DNA of 26,734 bases from the NCBI GenBank assembly GCA_017412265.1, contig JAFPYK010000338.1, positions 1 to 26,734 of the forward strand, given 5' to 3'. A model generated the notes under the pieces. It was not told the origin of the DNA, searched no databases, and saw only the letters and a program-made list of their open reading frames with translations. The position numbers were made by a program, and so were the translations under genes. Source of the DNA: Lachnospiraceae bacterium. Its GTDB lineage: Bacteria; Bacillota; Clostridia; Lachnospirales; Lachnospiraceae. This document shows, piece after piece, positions 1-5,698 of the stretch; the stretch's first letter is position 1; every line of letters begins with the position of its first letter.

Positions 1-620
1 CCCATCTGCGCGATACGGATCGCTTCCATCGTGCCCACTTCCAGATCGGTCAGGGCCACCGAGAGGACCGCCAGGTCCGCGTCGGAATCCGCGCCCTTGA
101 CCACCGCCGCGGACGTACTGTCATCCGCGTAGGTCACGGTAATCTCCTGCGCCTTCTCGATCACATGATAATTCGTCAGAATCAGCAGGGACTCATCCGT
201 CTGGTCGATGATGATCCCGGAGCCTGGGCCCGTTCCCTCCTGGCTGTAGGGACGCCCGAACCAGTCATAGCTCGTCGTCGTGATGCGGCTCGTGATCGAG
301 ACGATGGACGGAAGCGCCTGCTCCGCGATATCCGCAATGATCTGCGTATCCGCGGGCACCTCCGGGAGAATGGCCGCGCTGGGGATCTTCGAAGTGATCT
401 CCTCCTGCGTCGTGCCGGCCTCCGCTTCCTGCGTCGTCACTTCCGACCGCTGCGTGCCGCTGATGGACTCGAGAAAACTCTTCGTCGTCTTAATCAAAAG
501 TGCGGTTGCCGCGATCACCGCAAACAGGCAGAGCGCCACAACCACAGTCCCGACTGTCCGTCTGCGCTTCCTCTGCCGCTCCTGCTCCTCGTCATCATAA
601 GGATTATAATAGTCATTCAT
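1..620 (-). CDS. htrA: HtrA/DegP-type membrane-anchored serine protease (C-terminus cut off by window edge)
   Basis: Envelope quality-control protease of the trypsin-like S1C family, which degrades misfolded exported proteins outside the membrane. The 206 visible residues show a charged cytoplasmic start, one membrane segment at about 23-43, a Ser/Thr/Glu-rich linker to about 90, then the protease fold. The catalytic His is H152 in TNYHVIE and the Asp is D182 in DADLAVL. The GNSGG serine loop and any PDZ domain would lie beyond base 1. The start is ATG at 620, preceded by a GGGGGAGAAG ribosome site. The gene diverges from the LCP gene and has its own promoter with an inverted repeat in the spacer. 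Family assignment is firm; the PDZ content cannot be judged here. Confidence 0.93.
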   Translation of the reverse strand, partial: MNDYYNPYDDEEQERQRKRRRTVGTVVVALCLFAVIAATALLIKTTKSFLESISGTQRSEVTTQEAEAGTTQEEITSKIPSAAILPEVPADTQIIADIAEQALPSIVSITSRITTTSYDWFGRPYSQEGTGPGSGIIIDQTDESLLILTNYHVIEKAQEITVTYADDSTSAAVVKGADSDADLAVLSVALTDLEVGTMEAIRIAQM

Positions 621-666
621 ACGCTTCTTCTCCCCCTTTACGCGGGCCGTTTCGCGGTCCTTACAC

Positions 667-695
667 ATCTTATCACTGTGCCCACAGTGTAGCAA
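667..695 (-). promoter_or_regulatory. htrA promoter with palindromic operator in the spacer
   Basis: On the minus strand there is a -35 TTGCTA (695-690), a 17-bp spacer and a -10 TAAGAT (672-667). The spacer holds a 7-bp inverted repeat, CACTGTG-CC-CACAGTG (674-689), which fills it almost completely. A protein bound there would cover both promoter boxes, so a repressor is the simplest reading. The regulator is unknown. Confidence 0.6.
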
Positions 696-719
696 CTTTT
701 TGTGGATTATTTGTGAAAT

Positions 720-757
720 ATTTAAGAAATGCCCCGGTTCTGAACGGATTTAAGAAA
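720..757. repeat. Direct repeat ATTTAAGAAA, 28 bp apart
   Basis: The 10-mer ATTTAAGAAA occurs at 720-729 and again at 748-757, in the divergent htrA/LCP intergenic region. Paired TTTAAG-type half-sites are used by some OmpR-class response regulators that control htrA in streptococci, but with a different spacing. A regulatory role here is only a possibility. Confidence 0.35.
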
Positions 758-845
758 AACATCAGAAAATTACCAGTGGATATTTTCACCGTTTCATGTT
801 ATCTTAGGTATTTGTAATATCAAGAAAAATGAGGATGTATAAGCA

Positions 846-1877
846 ATGAGCAGACCCAGAAGAAAACATCGAGTATTACTCGTCATTTTAGGATTATTAA
901 TTGTTATGCTGCTGTTTACCGCAGGTTATCTGTACTTACAGTTCCGCCGCATGCAGCAGGCGGACACCAGTGATTTCGACACCGACGCCGTCATCGTCGA
1001 CATTCCGGAAGAGGAAGAGAAGAAGATGGACCGCGGCTATATCAACATCGCTCTCTTCGGCGTGGACTCCCGTCAGGACGAGATCAAGAACCACACCCGA
1101 AGCGATACCATCATGATCGTCAGCATCAACAAGAAGACGAAGGACGTCAACGTCGTCTCCGTCTACCGCGACACGGTCATGTACACCAACGAGAAGCACG
1201 GCTATGACAAGGCCACCCACGCCTACGCCTACGGCGGCCCCGAGCTCTCCGTGCAGATGTTAAACCGTACCCTCGACCTGAACATCACCGAGTTCATCAC
1301 GGTCAACTTCAACTCCCTGGCGATGATCGTCGATGCCCTGGGCGGCGTCGAGATTGACGTCTCCGAGGAAGAGGTCGAGTACGTCAACAAGTTCGGCTCG
1401 CAGGTAGCGGAGCTGATCGGCACCGAGTACAAGGAAGTCACCAAGGCCGGCAAGCAGACCCTCAACGGCGAGCAGGCGGTCGGCTACTGCCGCATCCGCT
1501 CCACCGCGGGCGGAGACTTCACCCGCTCCAGCCGTCAGCGCATCGTGCTTGAGAAGCTCTTCGACAAGATCAAGAAGGCAGGCCCCATCAAGCTTGCGAA
1601 GGTCGCCGAGAGCATCTTCCCGAACGTCTACACCAGCATGGGCCTGGCAGACGTCATGGCGCTGATCCCGGGCGTTGCCTCCTACTCTCTCGCTTCCTCC
1701 GAAGGCTTCCCCTTCGACGCCTCTTCCGGCCGTCTCGGCAAAGCCTCCGTGGTCTACGCGAACCCGAACCTCTACCAGAACGTCATCCAGCTTCACGAGA
1801 AGCTCTTCGGCACCGAGGACTATGAGCCCTCCTCCCGTGTCGAAAACTACAGCAAGGAGATCAACTCCTACCGCTAA
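846..1877 (+). CDS. LytR-CpsA-Psr (LCP) family cell-wall glycopolymer ligase
   Basis: LCP enzymes transfer lipid-linked anionic polymers such as teichoic acid or capsule onto peptidoglycan at the outer membrane face. The 343-residue protein has a basic N-terminus, one membrane helix at about 9-30, a short acidic stretch, then the LCP domain from about 66. Recognisable family residues are D74 and R76 (GVDSR), R85/D87 (RSDT), R108/D109 (YRDT), and the GGDFTRSSRQR block at 222-232, which binds the pyrophosphate and metal. The ATG at 846 follows GAGGA with a slightly long 10-nt gap. A strong terminator follows the stop at 15 nt, so it is probably monocistronic. The length is normal for the family. 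The exact polymer substrate cannot be told. Confidence 0.93.
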   Translation: MSRPRRKHRVLLVILGLLIVMLLFTAGYLYLQFRRMQQADTSDFDTDAVIVDIPEEEEKKMDRGYINIALFGVDSRQDEIKNHTRSDTIMIVSINKKTKDVNVVSVYRDTVMYTNEKHGYDKATHAYAYGGPELSVQMLNRTLDLNITEFITVNFNSLAMIVDALGGVEIDVSEEEVEYVNKFGSQVAELIGTEYKEVTKAGKQTLNGEQAVGYCRIRSTAGGDFTRSSRQRIVLEKLFDKIKKAGPIKLAKVAESIFPNVYTSMGLADVMALIPGVASYSLASSEGFPFDASSGRLGKASVVYANPNLYQNVIQLHEKLFGTEDYEPSSRVENYSKEINSYR

Positions 1878-1891
1878 GGCAAATGTATCTT

Positions 1892-1920
1892 GCCGGCGTC
1901 TTACGGACGCCGGCTTTTTC
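1892..1920 (+). terminator. Intrinsic terminator of the LCP gene
   Basis: A perfect 9-bp stem, GCCGGCGTC (1892-1900) with GACGCCGGC (1906-1914), and a 5-nt loop, followed at once by TTTTTC. Confidence 0.9.
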
Positions 1921-1939
1921 ATTTCCGCGGCAGACATTC

Positions 1940-1978
1940 AAAAAACCTTCATCCGCAAGCCCTCTCGGTCCGCAGATG
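1940..1978 (-). terminator. Probable terminator of the nuclease-helicase gene
   Basis: Read on the minus strand, CATCTGC (1978-1972) pairs with GCGGATG (1956-1950), with one wobble. AAGG and a run of six T (1945-1940) follow. The stem is short with a long loop, so this is likely but not certain. Confidence 0.55.
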
Positions 1979-1994
1979 CAGGTTTCTCCTTCCA

Positions 1995-4409
1995 TTACTC
2001 CGGCTGTTCCTCCCCGGGGATCTCCGGCACATCCTCCTCCGGTTCCTTGCGGTCCCAGAACTCCCGCAGTCTCTCGGTAAGCTCCCCGGGCCGCACCCGG
2101 TTCACCGGCAGCCACTCCCTCGGGAAGAGACTCTCGTAGCGCGCCTGGAAGAACCGGTCATCCATCAGCAGAATCACGCCCCGGTCCCTCATCGTGCGGA
2201 TCACACGCCCGCCCGACTGCAGGACCTTATTCATGCCCGGGAACCGGTAGGCGTAGTCGAATCCGTCCTTGCCCATCCGGTCATAATACGTGCGGAAAAG
2301 CTCCTGCTCATTGCAGACCTTCGGCAGCCCGGTCCCGACGATCAGCGCCCCGATCAGCCGGTCCTCCGTCAGGTCGATGCCCTCGCCGAAGATCCCGCCC
2401 ATCACGCAGAACCCCACGCGGGTCACCTCCGGGTCACGCTCAAATGCCCGCAGGAACTCCTCCTTCTCCTCTTCCTTCATATGCGCCCGCTGCACCAGGA
2501 TCTCATACGGCTCGCCCTCCGCCAGCGCGTACGTCTCCTCCAGCATCTGGTAGCTCGGGAAGAAGACCATATAATTGCCCTTCCTCGCCGCGACCGTCTC
2601 ACGCACATAGCCGAGAATCCTCCGGTACATGCCCTCGCCCCGCTCCTTGTAGCGGCTCGACACATCCGAAGCCCCCAGCACCAGGCGCCTCGCCGGGTCA
2701 AACGGGGACGGCGCGTACACCGCGTAATCCTCCTCCGTTCCGCCCAGCTGCTCCTTATAATAATTCACAGGCAGCAGCGTCGCAGAGAAAAACACCGCGC
2801 TGCGCACCTTCTCATACGTCCGCTGCAGATTCTTCGACGGATCCATGCACTGCAGCCTCAGGTGAAAATGCCCCTCCGACGTATAGTCCGTATAGATCGT
2901 ATAATGGTCATCCAGCAGCCCGCACATCTCCAGGAAATGCCTCGCGTCAAAAAACAGCTGCATGAACGCCTCTTCCGCCCGGAACCGCGGGTGCTCATCC
3001 AGGAAGTCCGGGCACTCGCCCAGGTACTCCGCCAGATGAAGCTCCAGCGCCCCCACCGAGTCAATCTCCTCGAACTCCTCGCACTCCCGCTTCAGCGCGA
3101 GCAGGTCACGGTTGCAGCGCTCCAGCGCCCGGCACAGCCGCTTGCCCTCCGTGCCGACCAGCCGCTTCACCGCAAGGAAATCCTCCTTGTACAGATCCGC
3201 GGAGAACATCTCCCTGGCCCGGTCCGGCAGGTTGTGCGCCTCATCCGCCAGCAGCACATACGGCTGCTTCTTCTCATTCTGGAAAAACCGCCGCAGATAA
3301 ACGGTCGGGTCAAACACATAATTATAGTCCCCGATGATTACGTCCGCGAAGAGCGACAGGTCCAGGCTCATCTCAAACGGGCACACCTGATGCTTCTGCG
3401 CGTAAGCGAGGATCACCTCACGGGACAGAAACTGCTCCTTCTGAAGCAGGTCGTAGAGCGCGTCATTGATCCGGTCATAGTGCCCCTTTGCCCGCGGGCA
3501 CGCCTCCGGATTGCAGTCCGGCTTCTCCAGGACACACGTCTTATCCTTCGCCGTGAGGCTCACCGACCGCACCAGGTTCCCCCGCGCTTCCAGCATCCGC
3601 AGCGTCTCCTCCGCCACCAGCCGCGTGCTCGTCTTCGCCGTCAGGTAGAAGATCTTCTCCGTCAGGCCCTCACCCATCGATTTGAGCACCGGGAACAGCG
3701 TCGAGATCGTCTTGCCCACGCCCGTCGGCGCCTGCAGAAACAGCTTCTTCTCCCTGAGTACCGTCCGGTACACGTCCATTGCAAGCTCCTTCTGCCCCGG
3801 CCGGTACGCGAACGGGAAATCCATCTCTCGCATCGAAGCGTCGCGTCCGTCCTTCCATTCCGCCTGCAGGAAAGCCCATTTCCCATACTCCGCCAGAAGA
3901 TCCGTATACCACGCGGACAGCTCTGCGAAATCACAGACCTGCTCAAAATACCGCACATCCTCCGACACCATATTGCAGTACGTGATGCGGACCCCGATCC
4001 TCGGCAGCTCCTTCTCCAGCGCATACATATACGCATAGCACTTCGCCTGCGCCACGTGAAGGCTCTCCGGCTCGCTGAGCGAGCCAAGCTCCTGGTAGAT
4101 CCCCTTGATCTCATCAATCCAGGTCAGCTTCTCCTCCCCGTCCTGAACGGTAAATATCCCGTCCGCCCGGCCGTCCACCTTCACCGCCAGCGTCCTGCCC
4201 TCCCGGATCAGGATCGTCGTATGCGACAGGGGCACCTCCGCCTCATAGCCCGGCCCGCCCAGCCGCTGCAGCTTCCGGTGAATCCTCGCCCCCAGCTGCA
4301 TTGCCTCCACCGAAGGCAGGCCCGCGCCCCCCATGAGGTCACCGTGGCGCAGAATAAACTCCACCAGGCTTCTCACAGAAATCTTCACTTCCGTCTCCCT
4401 GATCTCCAC
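1995..4409 (-). CDS. RecB/Cas4-like nuclease fused to XPD/DinG-type Fe-S superfamily 2 helicase
   Basis: Predicted DNA repair helicase of 804 residues. The N-terminal part carries the pattern of a RecB/Cas4-type PD-(D/E)XK nuclease: H44, D83 (DGRADG), E100-x-K102 (DEIKG) and Q121-xxx-Y125. The helicase follows with Walker A APTGVGKT at 227-234, a four-cysteine Fe-S set C292, C299, C304 and C343, the DEAH box at 389-392, and a late QSGGRVIR motif VI. This order matches XPD/DinG (COG1199) enzymes that unwind 5' to 3'. The start is GTG at 4409 after AGGAGG with a 6-nt gap. The gene has its own promoter and stands alone. Nuclease activity is inferred from motif residues; whether the enzyme acts in repair, replication or defence cannot be told from context. 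Confidence 0.9.
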   Translation of the reverse strand: MEIRETEVKISVRSLVEFILRHGDLMGGAGLPSVEAMQLGARIHRKLQRLGGPGYEAEVPLSHTTILIREGRTLAVKVDGRADGIFTVQDGEEKLTWIDEIKGIYQELGSLSEPESLHVAQAKCYAYMYALEKELPRIGVRITYCNMVSEDVRYFEQVCDFAELSAWYTDLLAEYGKWAFLQAEWKDGRDASMREMDFPFAYRPGQKELAMDVYRTVLREKKLFLQAPTGVGKTISTLFPVLKSMGEGLTEKIFYLTAKTSTRLVAEETLRMLEARGNLVRSVSLTAKDKTCVLEKPDCNPEACPRAKGHYDRINDALYDLLQKEQFLSREVILAYAQKHQVCPFEMSLDLSLFADVIIGDYNYVFDPTVYLRRFFQNEKKQPYVLLADEAHNLPDRAREMFSADLYKEDFLAVKRLVGTEGKRLCRALERCNRDLLALKRECEEFEEIDSVGALELHLAEYLGECPDFLDEHPRFRAEEAFMQLFFDARHFLEMCGLLDDHYTIYTDYTSEGHFHLRLQCMDPSKNLQRTYEKVRSAVFFSATLLPVNYYKEQLGGTEEDYAVYAPSPFDPARRLVLGASDVSSRYKERGEGMYRRILGYVRETVAARKGNYMVFFPSYQMLEETYALAEGEPYEILVQRAHMKEEEKEEFLRAFERDPEVTRVGFCVMGGIFGEGIDLTEDRLIGALIVGTGLPKVCNEQELFRTYYDRMGKDGFDYAYRFPGMNKVLQSGGRVIRTMRDRGVILLMDDRFFQARYESLFPREWLPVNRVRPGELTERLREFWDRKEPEEDVPEIPGEEQPE

Positions 4410-4468
4410 GGCTCTCCTCCTTTCTCCGGCGCATCCGGCTCATGCCATATCGAACATACGTTTCTCTC

Positions 4469-4497
4469 AGTATATCAAATCTGATCCCTGCCTTCAA
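4469..4497 (-). promoter_or_regulatory. Promoter of the nuclease-helicase gene
   Basis: On the minus strand, -35 TTGAAG (4497-4492), exactly 17 bp, then -10 TATACT (4474-4469), about 60 bp before the GTG start. Both boxes are close to the vegetative sigma consensus. Confidence 0.6.
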
Positions 4498-4535
4498 GTC
4501 CACGCACCGGGAATCTGCACGCCCTGCTGATTTCT

Positions 4536-4564
4536 CTTGCATTTTCCCCGGCGATACGCTAGTC
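4536..4564 (+). promoter_or_regulatory. Possible promoter of the first DUF1292 gene
   Basis: TTGCAT, a 17-bp spacer and TAGTCT lie about 40 bp before the start. TAGTCT is weak against the consensus, but the same -10 hexamer is used in the clear guaB promoter in this window. Confidence 0.4.
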
Positions 4565-4604
4565 TGTAGATGAATAAATCACCCCTTTGGCGGAGGTATA
4601 TACC

Positions 4605-4874
4605 ATGGATGATGATGTTATCGTAACATTGACATTTGAAGACGGGGAAGAAGACTTCAGGATTATCACGATCTTCGAGGCAAATGACCGCGAGTATATC
4701 GCTCTTCAGCCTGCGGAAGATGAAGAGGCGGATGTCCTGATCTATCGCTACGATGAAGATGAGGACGGAGAGCCCTGCCTTGATATGATTGAGGACGAAG
4801 ACGAGTACGATGAAGCTGCCGACGTCCTCGACGAATGGCTGGACGACCTGGAATTTGACGAACTGCCGGAATAG
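4605..4874 (+). CDS. DUF1292 family small acidic protein, copy 1
   Basis: An 89-residue, very acidic protein of the DUF1292 family, which is widespread in Firmicutes and has no established biochemical role. The pattern is typical: a D/E-rich beta region containing REYIALQP and LIYRYDEDEDG, then an acidic helix ending in DEWLDDLEF. The reading frame runs upstream to a TTG at 4587, but GGAGG at 4592-4596 lies 8 nt before ATG 4605, so the ATG is the real start. The next gene is a diverged copy with the same leader, so the pair arose by tandem duplication. Family assignment is firm; function is unknown. Confidence 0.87.
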   Translation: MDDDVIVTLTFEDGEEDFRIITIFEANDREYIALQPAEDEEADVLIYRYDEDEDGEPCLDMIEDEDEYDEAADVLDEWLDDLEFDELPE

Positions 4875-4970
4875 GATGAATCACCGGGATCTTTAGAATG
4901 ATTCTTTGGATTTCGCACAACGTTTTGTACATAGATGAATGAACACACCACATTGGCGGAGGAATATATC

Positions 4971-5252
4971 ATGGATGATGAATACATTGTAACCCTGGAA
5001 CTTGATGACGGATCGCAGATTGACTGTGAGAGCATCTGCGTCTTTGAGGTGGATGGCCGCGAGTATATCGCTCTCCTTCCCGTGGGAGAAGACCAGGAAG
5101 AAGTCTATCTCTATCGCTATCTTGAAGACGAAGACGGGAATCCCGGCATCGATAATATCGAGGACGATGCCGAGTATGACGCCGCAAGCGAAGCCTTCGA
5201 CGAATACCTCGACTCCCTGGAATTTGAGGAATTTGCCGACAGTGAGGAGTAA
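4971..5252 (+). CDS. DUF1292 family small acidic protein, copy 2
   Basis: A 93-residue acidic paralogue of the preceding gene. It shares the start MDD, GREYIALLP against DREYIALQP, YRYLEDEDG against YRYDEDEDG, and the tail EYLDSLEFEEF. The open frame begins at 4935, but GGCGGAGG at 4955-4962, 8 nt before ATG 4971, marks the true start. The region from TAGATGAAT through the ribosome site to ATGGATGATGA is nearly the same in both copies, so expression signals were duplicated with the gene. A role beyond small acidic cytosolic protein cannot be assigned. Confidence 0.87.
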   Translation: MDDEYIVTLELDDGSQIDCESICVFEVDGREYIALLPVGEDQEEVYLYRYLEDEDGNPGIDNIEDDAEYDAASEAFDEYLDSLEFEEFADSEE

Positions 5253-5347
5253 TCTCTGTCCGTCTTAAGAATTTACATGACGAATATCTTATTTTTTCTT
5301 TAGAATTCGGACACAGTTTGTTCATGATTGCCTGTTATGATAAAGAT
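5253..5347 (+). other. Intergenic stretch with a third copy of the DUF1292 upstream motif
   Basis: No gene is visible. CTTTAGAAT near 5298 followed by a GGACACAG-TTTGTTCAT block resembles CTTTAGAAT plus GCACAACGTTTTGTACAT upstream of the second DUF1292 gene (about 4890-4932). TATGAT at about 5336-5341 could serve as a -10 for the RNA that follows, but there is no convincing -35. Confidence 0.35.
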
Positions 5348-5496
5348 GTCTTAAAGATAAGCAGACTTTAAGACACCCGGGCGACCGGGAACCCCTCCCT
5401 TAGTGTTATTATCATACAAGAAGCCGCGCAAGCGGCTTCTTGTATTTCCGGGGATGATTGCAGGCCAGGCGAGCAGCGCTCACCTGGCCTTTTTTT
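5340..5496 (+). ncRNA. Candidate structured small RNA ending in a terminator
   Basis: About 150 nt without a gene hold four stacked hairpins in one orientation. They are: 9 bp GTCTTAAAG/CTTTAAGAC (5348-5374); 5 bp CCCGG/CCGGG with a GCGA tetraloop (5376-5389); a perfect 14-bp stem with a GCAA tetraloop (5414-5445); and a strong terminator at 5462-5496. Two GNRA loops and the ordered stems look like a folded RNA rather than chance. It matches no RNA class that I recognise; 6S, SRP and tmRNA signatures were not found. It could also be the long 3' tail of the DUF1292 transcript. Confidence 0.45.
5462..5496 (+). terminator. Strong intrinsic terminator
   Basis: AGGCCAGG (5462-5469) pairs with CCTGGCCT (5483-5490). 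Inside it GAGC pairs with GCTC after one C/A mismatch. The run TTTTTTT follows directly. It ends plus-strand transcription from the DUF1292 genes or the candidate RNA. Confidence 0.88.
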
Positions 5497-5510
5497 CTGC
5501 GACAATCTTC

Positions 5511-5594
5511 CAGGCCCCTCCGGGTGCCTGCAGCAAGTCCCTGCCCCGGCACATGCACCCATTCATGACCTTTTCAGGCCCCTCCGGGTGCCTG
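5511..5594. repeat. Two identical 20-bp hairpin-forming repeats
   Basis: CAGGCCCCTCCGGGTGCCTG occurs exactly at 5511-5530 and 5575-5594, 64 bp apart, in a gene-free stretch. Each copy can fold: AGGC-CCC around a short centre pairs with GGG-GCCT with one mismatch. The segment between them shares CCGG-rich sequence. Possibly REP-like intergenic elements. Confidence 0.6.
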
Positions 5595-5623
5595 CAACTT
5601 GTCTTCCCCCCTTCACCCCCCTC

Positions 5624-5674
5624 AAAACAAAACAAGCCCCTTCTTCCGGGCTTTCTCCTTACCCGAAAGAAGGG
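5624..5674 (-). terminator. Terminator of the glucosaminidase gene
   Basis: On the minus strand CCCTTCTTTCGGG (5674-5662) pairs over 13 bp, with one G-T wobble, with CCCGGAAGAAGGG (5650-5638). GCTTGTTTTGTTTTG follows. It lies about 25 nt past the stop codon. Confidence 0.82.
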
Positions 5675-5698
5675 ACTCTCTCCACATTTACATCTCAA

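Noticed and set aside
1995..4409. CRISPR-associated Cas4/DinG module
   Set aside because: The nuclease residues resemble Cas4, but there is no cas gene, repeat array or type IV signature near it.
1890..4484. Plus-strand open frame of 864 codons opposite the helicase gene
   Set aside because: It has Leu/Arg/His-rich composition typical of an antisense frame in GC-rich DNA, no ribosome site and no domain pattern. The minus-strand helicase explains the region.
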